Source: an uncultured Muribaculaceae bacterium
Lineage (GTDB): Bacteria; Bacteroidota; Bacteroidia; Bacteroidales; Muribaculaceae
NCBI GenBank assembly: GCA_910584905.1
Contig: CAJUCQ010000024.1
Location: 1 to 64,000 of the forward strand
DNA: 64,000 nucleotides
Reading direction: 5' to 3'
Positions within the stretch are counted from its first letter, which is position 1. Each line of letters opens with the position of its first letter. Positions 15,688 through 23,212 of this stretch are shown here, in pieces. Under the pieces are notes generated by a model. It saw only the letters and a list, made by a program, of their open reading frames with translations, was not told where the DNA came from and ran no database searches. A program made the translations under genes and the position numbers.

Positions 15688-18363
15688 TCAGCGGCCTGAA
15701 TATTTCACCTTCTCGGCGATGCGGGAATTGAATTCCTTGGCGTCGAGGAGCTCTTCGAGAGTCATGTGCATGCGGTAGCGCCAGTAGTGGCGGGGATTTG
15801 CGGGCACGTTGATTTGCTCGTCGGCGGGGTTCTCGCGGCGGAGTTTGCCGTCCATGCTCATCCAGTCCTGAAGCGGGAGGATGCAAAGCATCGAGGGCGA
15901 CTGCAGATGGAGGTCGAGAATCTGCTCGCAGATCCAAGGCTCGGCGTAGTAGGGCGCAGCTCCGTGCTGATGGAGCACGTTGTTGTAGTAGTCCTGAGTC
16001 TTGTCGCGGTTTTCTTCCCACCAAGCGCGGATGCCTCCCATGTCGTGGGTCGAGGTCGTGCACACGCTGTAGTAGGGGTAGTTCCACGTGTTGCCGAAAG
16101 GCGTCGTCGGGTCTTTGGGCATACGCTGGATTTCGAGCGACAGGATTTCGAGCTGCTGCATCACCGCGGGCACGCAAGCCGGAATCATGCCGAGGTCTTC
16201 GGCGCAGCAAAGCATGTCGGTGGCGTCGATCAGCGGCGGAAGCTTCCACATGGCCTTGCCGTACCAGAAGTCGTTGTGGCGGCGATAGTAGAAGTCGTTG
16301 TAGAGGCGGTCGAAGCACCAGCGCTCGTAGTCCGTAAGCGAGCGGTAGGTGTAGGTGAACTGGGCGGAAATGCGCGGGTGGTATTTGCCCTTTTCAACGG
16401 GGTCTTCGATGAACAGCACTTGGTCGACGAGGCCGAGGAGGCCGTCGCAGAGGCGCTTGTTCTTTTCGTCGGCGCTTTGGCCGGCGAAGTAGTCGGCAAT
16501 CTTGCGCTGGGTGTTGAATTCCTCTTTGAGACGGTGGCGTCCGTTGCCCTCGGAGTTCATGAAGCGCTCTACGGCTTCAGACGTGTAAGGCCCGAAGAAG
16601 TCGCCGAGGAAATAGTCCATGATATAGGGCGTCGTCTGCTTGTCGACGTCAATCCAGAAGTCGTAGTTGTAGCGCAGTTCGTCGGGCGTGTAGGGGAGTG
16701 CGGGATTGAACACGCCGAGGAGGCCGTGCAGGGCGTCCATGGGAATCTGCCATATGCGGAAGAAGCCGAGTACGTGGTCGATGCGGTAGGCGTCGAAGTA
16801 TTCGCTCATCTTTTGGAAACGCTCCTTCCACCAGCGGAAGCCGTCTTTGTTCATTTCTTCCCAGTTGTAGGTCGGGAAGCCCCAGTTCTGACCGAGAACG
16901 GAGAAGTCGTCCGGGGGAGCGCCGGCCTGACAGTCGAGATTGAAGAGGCGCGGGTTGACCCAAGCGTCGACGCTTGTGCGGGAGATGCCGATGGGGATGT
17001 CGCCCTTGATGGCCACGGAGCGCGAGTTGGCGTAGTTTTTCACGTGGTGCATCTGGCGGTCGAGGTGATACTGCACGTAGTAGACGAAGTTGATTTCGTC
17101 GGGGTTCTCCTTGACGAAGCGTTCCATCTTCTCGGTCGAGAATTCGGCGTATTCACCCCAGCGGCTCATGTCGGCGGTGCCGTTGAGGTCGCGCAGGGCG
17201 CAGAACATGGCGTAGGGAGTGAGCCAGTCGGCGTTCTTTTTCAGGAACGAGCGGAAAGCCGGGCTCTTCATGGTCTTGGCGCCTTCCTGAGCGAAGATTT
17301 CGCGGCAGAATTGCGCTTTCGTATGCGTGGCGCGCTCGTAGTCGACGGTCGGGAGCTCGTTGAGTTCGCGGGCCTGAGCGTCGAACCATGCCTGACGTTC
17401 GGCGTCGGCGAGAGTGCCGAGTTCGCTCAGACGCAGATACATGGGATGGAGCGCGAAGGTCGAGTTGGCGTTGTAGGGGTAGGAGTCGGTCCATGTTCCC
17501 GTCATGGTGGTGTCATTGATGGGAAGAATCTGGATGAAGGTCTGCCCGGTCTTGACGGCCCAGTCGACCATCTTTTTCAGGTCGTAGAAATCGCCCACGC
17601 CGAAGTCTTCATTGCTTCGGAGCGAGAACACGGGGATGGCCGTGCCGGCGCCTTTCCACGGCATGAGCGTGGAGATAAAGCGCATGCCGCTGAGCGTAAG
17701 GGCGCTGTCGGGTCCGGGCGCATGGCCGAGCATGCGGTTGGCGCCGCCTTCCCACGCCACGACGTCGCCCGTGGCGGCCTTGACGATAAGGAATTTGTAT
17801 TCGGTGGCTGCCGTGAGGCCGCGGCCTTCGAGGGTGCAGGTCCATTCGGGGAAATTGGCGTCGCTGAGGCGCACGGCCTTTTCGGCGTGCCAGTCGCCGA
17901 GGGTGGCGCCTTCGCCGCTTACGGCGAGAACGCAGTCTTTGGGCACCATCGGGGCGCATACGCGAAGAGTCAGGTCGCCGCGGCGCGGGGCGATGTCGTC
18001 TTGGCGTTTGGCGCGCAGACGGATGCAGTCGGTGAAGGCCGACGAATAGTAGGGCTTGTCCCAAGGCATATCCTGCCAGCGGTCGTGGATGCGGTAGTGG
18101 GGGATTTCCGAGCCGGCACGGAAGCGGTGGGCGGGGCCCCACTCGTTTTTGACGCTGCCGTTCTCATGCCGCACAAAATAGCGGTATTCAAAGTCGGGGG
18201 TGTCTGCGGGGACGTCGACGCTGAGAGTCCATTTCGAATCGTTGTGGAGTTCAAGTTTCGGGGCTTTGGCAGGGTCGCCGCCGCCGAGAGCCGCGACAGG
18301 ACCGGTGATATACACCGATTCACCCCAGTTCGTGCGATAATCTATATGGAAAGAAAGCTTCAT
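15688..18363 (-). CDS. malQ: 4-alpha-glucanotransferase (CBM20-CBM20-GH77)
   Basis: This 891-residue amylomaltase moves alpha-1,4-glucan segments between maltodextrins and releases glucose. Two starch-binding CBM20-type domains (about 1-115 and 125-240) precede the GH77 barrel (about 270-870). FSLRSNEDFGVGDFYDLK opens the catalytic part, and DIPIGISRTSVDAW, YRIDHVLGFFRIWQIP and CCAEDLGMIP mark the conserved active-site regions, the last two holding the expected Asp and Glu. This long, CBM20-bearing form resembles plant DPE2 and is common in Bacteroidetes. No signal peptide is seen, so it acts in the cytoplasm. It is transcribed after the secreted amylase but a terminator lies between them. 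Confidence 0.93.
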   Translation of the reverse strand: MKLSFHIDYRTNWGESVYITGPVAALGGGDPAKAPKLELHNDSKWTLSVDVPADTPDFEYRYFVRHENGSVKNEWGPAHRFRAGSEIPHYRIHDRWQDMPWDKPYYSSAFTDCIRLRAKRQDDIAPRRGDLTLRVCAPMVPKDCVLAVSGEGATLGDWHAEKAVRLSDANFPEWTCTLEGRGLTAATEYKFLIVKAATGDVVAWEGGANRMLGHAPGPDSALTLSGMRFISTLMPWKGAGTAIPVFSLRSNEDFGVGDFYDLKKMVDWAVKTGQTFIQILPINDTTMTGTWTDSYPYNANSTFALHPMYLRLSELGTLADAERQAWFDAQARELNELPTVDYERATHTKAQFCREIFAQEGAKTMKSPAFRSFLKKNADWLTPYAMFCALRDLNGTADMSRWGEYAEFSTEKMERFVKENPDEINFVYYVQYHLDRQMHHVKNYANSRSVAIKGDIPIGISRTSVDAWVNPRLFNLDCQAGAPPDDFSVLGQNWGFPTYNWEEMNKDGFRWWKERFQKMSEYFDAYRIDHVLGFFRIWQIPMDALHGLLGVFNPALPYTPDELRYNYDFWIDVDKQTTPYIMDYFLGDFFGPYTSEAVERFMNSEGNGRHRLKEEFNTQRKIADYFAGQSADEKNKRLCDGLLGLVDQVLFIEDPVEKGKYHPRISAQFTYTYRSLTDYERWCFDRLYNDFYYRRHNDFWYGKAMWKLPPLIDATDMLCCAEDLGMIPACVPAVMQQLEILSLEIQRMPKDPTTPFGNTWNYPYYSVCTTSTHDMGGIRAWWEENRDKTQDYYNNVLHQHGAAPYYAEPWICEQILDLHLQSPSMLCILPLQDWMSMDGKLRRENPADEQINVPANPRHYWRYRMHMTLEELLDAKEFNSRIAEKVKYSGR

Positions 18364-18456
18364 AAGGGAGTTGAAACTGGTATTAGGGGGTAGTTTTTTG
18401 AATTTGAGGTAAAGTTAATGCAAATTCACGGGAAATATACCGAATTAAGGGTTTTT

Positions 18457-18491
18457 AACAAAAAAGTTCCGACCCGTCGGGCCGGAACTTT
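18457..18491 (-). terminator. Rho-independent terminator after the GH13 amylase gene
   Basis: AAAGTTCCG (18463-18471) pairs with CGGAACTTT (18483-18491), continued by CCC/GGG. On the minus strand a T-rich run follows. It lies 31 bp past the amylase stop. Confidence 0.75.
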
Positions 18492-18521
18492 CATTTTCGA
18501 GCATTGAAGCTTTCGAGTCGT

Positions 18522-21323
18522 TTATTTGACCATTACTTTCGTGGTCGAGCCGTCGACGCGGACGATATAAAGGCCGGGGGTGAGATTTTCGAGGCTCCGG
18601 GCGCGGCGTCCGTCGAGGCTGTAGACCTCAGCCGAGGTGTATTCGCCGTCGATGTTGATGCAGCCGATGCCTCCGCGGACACTTACGGCCGGGGTGGCGT
18701 TGTCGCCTGCGATGATGTTGTCGATGGCGGTGACGTTCTTCGTGGCGAAGACAGCGAAGCTGTGGGCCGGAACGGACACGCTCACGCTCGTGCCCGAGCC
18801 TTTGAGCACGGGGTCAAAGCCCGGCGATGCGCATACAAGCTCAGCGTTCGAGGCGTTGAGGAGGGTCGAGGTCGTGCCTACGGTCTTGTTGGCGCCGCCG
18901 GTGTTGGGGTTGATGAAGCAGATTACCTCCTTGTCGCCGGCGGTGAGGCGCATGATGCGGTTGGAAGTCATGGCGCCGCCGAGGCCTACGGTGGTGAACG
19001 TGGCCGTCTCTTTGAAGAGCTCGGGGTTGTTCATGCGCAGGCAGATGAGCTTGCCGTAAATCTGTTTGAGCGTGCGGGGATTCTCTTGGTCGAGCCAGTC
19101 CCAGATTACGATTTTTGGGTCGGTGTTGTTGCCGCCGTCTTCGTTCTTGGTGGTCTGGTCAGCGCCGAGTTCGCCGAACTGCCATACCATCTTCGGGCCG
19201 GGGGTGAGCAGCATCTGAGCGGCCAGCGAGCCGAGGCGCTTGTAGCTGTTGTCGCGGTCGCCTTTTACGGACGAAGCGCCCCACGTGTTGTTTTTATAGG
19301 CCATGCGTTCTTCGTCGTGGCTTTCGGCGTAGCTTACGGTCGACCCCCACGGGCGGTTGTCCTGCTTGGTCGAGAGGAAAGCCGAGATTTTGGCGCCGCC
19401 GTTGTTTTCGGCATAGCCCATTGTGAACTGGCAGGAGTTGTTGTTGATGTTGGCCCACTGGAGCTCGCCGTCGTTGCCCATCTCGATTTCTTCTTGGGCG
19501 CCGGCGAGGTTTTCGTTGATGTGGATGCCGTTGGGCTTGACGCTCTTGATTACTTCGTGCAGGCGTTTCATGCGGGCCACGCGCGATGCGTTGTACACCT
19601 CCGTGCCTCCCGAGTATGAGTTGTTGTCGCCGAGGCCTTTTACGAGGTCGAAGCGGAAGCCGTCGACGTTATAGTTCTTGAGCCAGTGCACGAGGCAGTC
19701 GGTCCATTGTTGCTGGACGAGGGCGTGGCCCTGATTCCAGTCGTTGAGCACGCTGTAGGCGTGGGGAGCGGTCTTGTTGTAGAAGGGGTTGGAGTTGATG
19801 TCGTAGAGCTGATACCAAGGGTGGAGGCCGTCGCTCTGGTTGAATACGATGTCAAGAATCACGGCAATGCCCTGCTTGTGGCATTCTTCGATGAAGTCGC
19901 GGTAGTCCGTGGGCGAGCCGTAGGCCTTGTCGGGAGCGAAGTAGAAGTTGGTGTTGTAGCCCCACGAGTTGTTGCCGTTGAATTCCATGATGGGCATCAG
20001 CTCGACGGCGTTGAATCCCATGCTCTTGATGTAGGGAATCTTGGCGATGGCGGCGCGGACGGTGCCGTTGGCGTTGGCCTCGCCGACAGTGCCGGTGAAG
20101 TCGCGGAAAAGCATCTCGTAGATGACGAGGCTTTTGTGGTCGGGGATGGTGAAGTTGCTGAACTTATAGGTGGAGTTCAGGTCGCCGCGGTACACGGCCA
20201 GCATCACGTCGTTGAAGCGCTCGTAGGGATACTGGGGCATGTCGGGCCATACGTCGGGGTTGAGCCATTTGTCGCTGTAGCAGTCGAGCACGAGTTCGGC
20301 GTAGGGGTCGGCAACCTTGTATTTGGAGTCGACGATGTAGTAGTAGGGATACCATTCGTTGTCCTTGAGGCCCGTGACGGTGGTCCAGAAGTAGCGCTGG
20401 CCGTTATAGTCCTGATACTTCATGATGTTCTTGTCGAGGACGTCGTAGTTGTCCCACGAGGGCACGAGTATCACCGAGCTTTTGCCCGGGGCCGCGAGGC
20501 AGAAGGTGACGCTGCCGTCGGCGTTCTTCACGGCGCCCATCTTGGGCGTGCCGCCGGGATAGGTGCCTGCGGAGGAGGCGCCGGGATAGGCCACGTTGAC
20601 GCTTTCAGTGTAGGTCTTGCCTCCGTAGACGGCCGATGCCGTTACCTCGTATGAGCCTTTGTCCTTGAAGTTGTAGGGGGCTGTGAGGGTGGTGGCGTTC
20701 GTCTTCGAGGCGAAGGGCGTGCCGTTGACGCTGAGGGTGAGGTCGGCCGGGGATGTGGCGTTGACGGTGAAGTTGATGGTGGCGGGTTTGTCGAGGAGGG
20801 TCGACGTTGCATCATTCGAGAACGTGATGCCGAAGCCGGCCGGGAGCACGTCGACGAGGATGTCGCCGTTGGTGTTGGTCTTTCCTTCTTTCGACCCGTC
20901 GGAGTTGCGGAACACCATTGCTATTTTCGTGATGTGCTCCGAGGGATTGGTGACGTTGAAGAACGTGCGCAGGTTGCCGAGGTCGAGCGTATAGGTGTTG
21001 GCCGCGATGTAGGTGAGTGTGTTTTTGGGCGTGTTCACGGCCTGAGCGTTCGAGCCGTCGCTTTTGGGCCATTCGGTGATGGTGTATTTCCAGTCGCTGT
21101 TGTCGCGGCTGAGATTGGTGATTACGCCGATGTGGGCATAAACGGGGATGCCGGCGGAGAGGCCCTTGAGTCCTCCGTTGCCGAGGGGCGAGTCGGCGTG
21201 GTAGGTGATGACCACGTTGGGGCTGTCTTCCTGAACGATTGCCGGATCGGTTGTCACGAGCTGTGCCGTGGCGCCGGAGCACATGAGCGCCGCAGCCGCC
21301 AAGGTGGCAGAGATTCTTTTCAT
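18522..21323 (-). CDS. Secreted GH13 alpha-amylase-family enzyme with T9SS-like tail
   Basis: This 933-residue enzyme hydrolyses or rearranges alpha-glucans outside the cell. A signal peptide (about 1-20, ending ATAQ) is followed by beta-rich binding modules (about 25-250) and a CBM48-like domain (about 265-360). The GH13 barrel runs from about 385 to 800. DGFRFDLVKG (nucleophile Asp near 556), HINENLAG (acid Glu near 603) and ESHDEER (Asp near 671) form the triad. After a C-terminal beta domain, the last 70 residues (AEVYSLDGRR to the lysine end) look like a type IX secretion sorting domain. Subfamily (pullulanase, branching or amylase) is uncertain. A -7 box lies 59 bp upstream and a terminator follows. 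Confidence 0.88.
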   Translation of the reverse strand: MKRISATLAAAALMCSGATAQLVTTDPAIVQEDSPNVVITYHADSPLGNGGLKGLSAGIPVYAHIGVITNLSRDNSDWKYTITEWPKSDGSNAQAVNTPKNTLTYIAANTYTLDLGNLRTFFNVTNPSEHITKIAMVFRNSDGSKEGKTNTNGDILVDVLPAGFGITFSNDATSTLLDKPATINFTVNATSPADLTLSVNGTPFASKTNATTLTAPYNFKDKGSYEVTASAVYGGKTYTESVNVAYPGASSAGTYPGGTPKMGAVKNADGSVTFCLAAPGKSSVILVPSWDNYDVLDKNIMKYQDYNGQRYFWTTVTGLKDNEWYPYYYIVDSKYKVADPYAELVLDCYSDKWLNPDVWPDMPQYPYERFNDVMLAVYRGDLNSTYKFSNFTIPDHKSLVIYEMLFRDFTGTVGEANANGTVRAAIAKIPYIKSMGFNAVELMPIMEFNGNNSWGYNTNFYFAPDKAYGSPTDYRDFIEECHKQGIAVILDIVFNQSDGLHPWYQLYDINSNPFYNKTAPHAYSVLNDWNQGHALVQQQWTDCLVHWLKNYNVDGFRFDLVKGLGDNNSYSGGTEVYNASRVARMKRLHEVIKSVKPNGIHINENLAGAQEEIEMGNDGELQWANINNNSCQFTMGYAENNGGAKISAFLSTKQDNRPWGSTVSYAESHDEERMAYKNNTWGASSVKGDRDNSYKRLGSLAAQMLLTPGPKMVWQFGELGADQTTKNEDGGNNTDPKIVIWDWLDQENPRTLKQIYGKLICLRMNNPELFKETATFTTVGLGGAMTSNRIMRLTAGDKEVICFINPNTGGANKTVGTTSTLLNASNAELVCASPGFDPVLKGSGTSVSVSVPAHSFAVFATKNVTAIDNIIAGDNATPAVSVRGGIGCINIDGEYTSAEVYSLDGRRARSLENLTPGLYIVRVDGSTTKVMVK

Positions 21324-21381
21324 GAAAGAGTAGATTTAGTGTATAAAAATTATAATTTAGTATAGCCTAAGTAAGTGAAGG

Positions 21382-21389
21382 CAAAGATA
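21382..21389 (-). promoter_or_regulatory. -7 promoter box of the amylase gene
   Basis: The minus strand reads TATCTTTG (plus strand CAAAGATA), matching TAnnTTTG; the transcript would start near 21375, about 50 nt before the gene. The same octamer is used by the glycogen synthase and OmpP1 genes. No clear -33 box. Confidence 0.5.
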
Positions 21390-21450
21390 ATATTTTTTTC
21401 TAAAATAATCATGCGATTAAACACAAAATAACATCGTCCGTCTCCGCCGC

Positions 21451-21488
21451 AAAAAAATGCCCTCCCTCGGCATTGTACTGAGGGAGGG
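21451..21488 (-). terminator. Rho-independent terminator after the 52-residue gene
   Basis: CCCTCCCTC (21460-21468) pairs with GAGGGAGGG (21480-21488). On the minus strand the stem is followed within three bases by seven T (21451-21457). It lies 40 bp past the stop of the small gene at 21529 and isolates it from the amylase gene. Confidence 0.75.
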
Positions 21489-21528
21489 GTGAGAGCGCTT
21501 TCAGCGGTGTGCGGAGGGGTAGGGCGGC

Positions 21529-21687
21529 TTATTTTTTCCCTTCGCGGCGCTCTATGCTGCGGTGTACTTTATGGATTTCGTGGACCATGCAGAATGCTGC
21601 GGCTACGGTAGCGGCCTGAAAGACGATTTTGGCAATCTTGAAGCCGAGACGGACTCCGGAGGGGAGCTGGGTGATTTCGTGTGACAT
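21529..21687 (-). CDS. Small single-pass membrane protein (52 residues), unknown
   Basis: The frame reads MSHEITQLPSGVRLGFKIAK, then a hydrophobic stretch (about 17-36, including IVFQAATVAAAFCMV), and ends in a basic tail, HRSIERREGKK. One membrane helix is likely. The gene is too short for a 60-codon cutoff. It is supported by its own downstream terminator and by separation from both neighbours. It resembles no family I can name. It could be the last cistron after the SGNH hydrolase and the 167-residue gene, 95 bp upstream. Confidence 0.6.
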   Translation of the reverse strand: MSHEITQLPSGVRLGFKIAKIVFQAATVAAAFCMVHEIHKVHRSIERREGKK

Positions 21688-21782
21688 AATTTGTGTGTTT
21701 TAATAGCTGATTATGTAAAAGGGTTAGTTCGGATGTATAACGCCCGCGCCGCCCGGAGTGTTCAATCGGCCGCCGGATAGCT

Positions 21783-22286
21783 TTAGCGCTTGAAAAATTT
21801 GAGTGTCCGGTTTCCGGCTTTCATTATGTAAGTACCGGCAGGGAGAAAATCCGTTGCTACCGAGCAGTTGCCTTCTTCAGGAATCTCGTCGTAATAGAGT
21901 CGGGAGCCGCGGACGTCGTGAATCGTCACACTCTCCCTTGGTTTGAAGCCCGAGAGAAATATGACGCCGTTTCCGAGCCTGAGAGAAGCCGGTTCTTCAA
22001 TGTCGGGAACCATGACCGTGGTTTTTTCGGTCAAGACTATTTTATGGATTCCCTCAGCAGGGGTCTGTATCACTTCCTTGTTGTCCTGTTTCACGACAAT
22101 CTTGCCATTTTGGAAGGAAAAGCTTGCCTTCGAGGAAGCCGGGAGCTCTATTGTCGAACCGTCGCGGAAGCTTATGCAGATATATCCTGTGGCGTTTTCG
22201 GCGTTGGCCGATACCTGAAAGCAACACGCGCAAAGGAAGATGAGGACCGTTCGGACGGATTTTGCTATCGTGGAAATATTCGTCAT
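21783..22286 (-). CDS. Small secreted protein with T9SS-like C-terminal tail
   Basis: This 167-residue protein has a signal peptide (about 1-28, ending SANA). A short beta-rich region (about 32-85) contains ISFRDGSTIELPASSKASFSF, a pattern common at the start of Bacteroidales secreted proteins. A C-terminal domain (about 95-167) with ESVTIHDVRGSRLYY, LPAGTYIMKAG and a basic end resembles type IX sorting tails. It follows the SGNH hydrolase gene with only 4 bp between stop and start, so the two are co-transcribed. It has no recognisable catalytic part and may be a minimal cargo or adaptor. Confidence 0.7.
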   Translation of the reverse strand: MTNISTIAKSVRTVLIFLCACCFQVSANAENATGYICISFRDGSTIELPASSKASFSFQNGKIVVKQDNKEVIQTPAEGIHKIVLTEKTTVMVPDIEEPASLRLGNGVIFLSGFKPRESVTIHDVRGSRLYYDEIPEEGNCSVATDFLPAGTYIMKAGNRTLKFFKR

Positions 22287-22290
22287 GGTC

Positions 22291-22986
22291 TCAGTTGCTT
22301 ATGACTTTCATAAATGCTTGCACGAGCACATTGGCCATAAGCTGATAGCCTTGGTCATTGGGATGAAGCGATGTGTCGATTGAAAGTCGGTGAAGGTTGT
22401 GCTGGCCCCCGCATTCCGCGAAGAAATCGGCCACGGGGAGACCTTCGAATTCGGCTATTGCCCTTACGAGGTCGACGTATTCTTTGAGATATACGCCGTT
22501 TTTGGGCTCGTACCATTTTTCAGGCAGATAGCCGTTGAAGCCGTTGCCTTTGCGCGGGGTGCAAAGGACGATTCTCGCGTCGGGGTTGACGGCGAATATT
22601 CGGTCGATGAGTTTGCGGTATTCTGCCGCAAAGGTGCCGTTGTCGGAATTATTGATATAATCTTGAAACGTCCCGGGGGCTACGCCTTTTCCCCAGTCGT
22701 TGATGCCGTGCTCGATTGTATAATAGTCGGCATATACGATTTTTGAAATCGCTGTTGAGATTGTGCCTCCGCTGACGGCGACATTTGTGAAATTGCTGAA
22801 CGCGAGCCGTTTCCTTACTCGGTCCGGATAGCCTTCGGTGAATTTGCCTTCGGCATAGTCGACGTTGTCGTTATACCACGTGATGGAGGTCCCGACGGCG
22901 CACCAGTGGCCTTTTACCGGAATGGGACGGGGTGTGTCGGTGTAGTGGGGGGGGGGTAATTCCTTGGCTATCAGTGTAGAATACAA
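22291..22986 (-). CDS. SGNH/GDSL-type hydrolase, main part (frame broken upstream)
   Basis: This 231-codon frame encodes a lipase/esterase-like SGNH hydrolase. GTSITWYND holds the probable catalytic Ser (residue 34 of this frame), a Gly/Asn-containing block follows (NVAVSGG, EHGINDWG), and DTSLHPND near the end gives the Asp-x-x-His pair. As written it lacks a signal peptide, and its apparent start lies inside the upstream frame. The signal peptide and N-terminal extension are in the frame at 22871-23107. The two join across a run of ten C on the coding strand (22947-22956); nine or twelve C would fuse them into one protein of about 272 residues. Likely substrates are acetylated or acylated glycans, which is a guess. 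Confidence 0.75.
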   Translation of the reverse strand: MYSTLIAKELPPPHYTDTPRPIPVKGHWCAVGTSITWYNDNVDYAEGKFTEGYPDRVRKRLAFSNFTNVAVSGGTISTAISKIVYADYYTIEHGINDWGKGVAPGTFQDYINNSDNGTFAAEYRKLIDRIFAVNPDARIVLCTPRKGNGFNGYLPEKWYEPKNGVYLKEYVDLVRAIAEFEGLPVADFFAECGGQHNLHRLSIDTSLHPNDQGYQLMANVLVQAFMKVISN

Positions 22987-23107
22987 TGGAGTCGACGCTT
23001 TCGTTGCTGAGGCCGACGAGTTTTTCGCCTCCTTGGTACAGGGCTACGCTTTGGCAGTATCCGGAAATGGCGCAGAAGAGGCACAGGGGGATAAGTATTT
23101 TGGTCAT
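22871..23107 (-). CDS. N-terminal part of the SGNH hydrolase (signal peptide), out of frame
   Basis: This 78-codon frame begins with a clear signal peptide (MTKILIPLCLFCAISGYCQ), then SVALYQGGEKLVGLSNESVD and SIVFYTDSQG. That pattern is usual at the start of secreted Bacteroidales SGNH esterases. After the C10 tract (22947-22956) the frame becomes low-quality sequence (TPSHSGKRPLVRRR), while the hydrolase continues in another frame. The genuine coding part is therefore about 22957-23107. It should be read as one gene with 22291-22986. Confidence 0.7.
   Translation of the reverse strand: MTKILIPLCLFCAISGYCQSVALYQGGEKLVGLSNESVDSIVFYTDSQGITPPPLHRHTPSHSGKRPLVRRRDLHHVV
22947..22956 (-). repeat. 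C10 homopolymer tract at the frame break
   Basis: Ten consecutive G on the plus strand (C on the coding strand) sit at the junction between the signal-peptide frame and the hydrolase frame. Such tracts are prone to slippage both in vivo and in sequencing. Confidence 0.95.
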
Positions 23108-23150
23108 ATTACGGGATAAAAAAAAGATGTAGAATTCTGATTGGAAATGA

Positions 23151-23186
23151 TTACCCCGCAGCCTGTTTCCGAGGGCTGCGGGGTAA
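23151..23186 (-). terminator. Hairpin after glgP
   Basis: TTACCCCGCAGCC (23151-23163) pairs perfectly with 23174-23186 around a 10-nt loop, 27 bp past the glgP stop. No good T run follows on the minus strand, so termination is likely but may be partial and let transcription enter the SGNH gene. Confidence 0.6.
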
Positions 23187-23212
23187 TTCGGGGGTGTCGA
23201 ATCAACCGGCGA

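Noticed and set aside
15766..18393. 875-codon open frame antisense to malQ
   Set aside because: Composition (Val/Gly/Ala/His-rich) is that of an antisense shadow in GC-rich DNA; malQ motifs are clear on the other strand.
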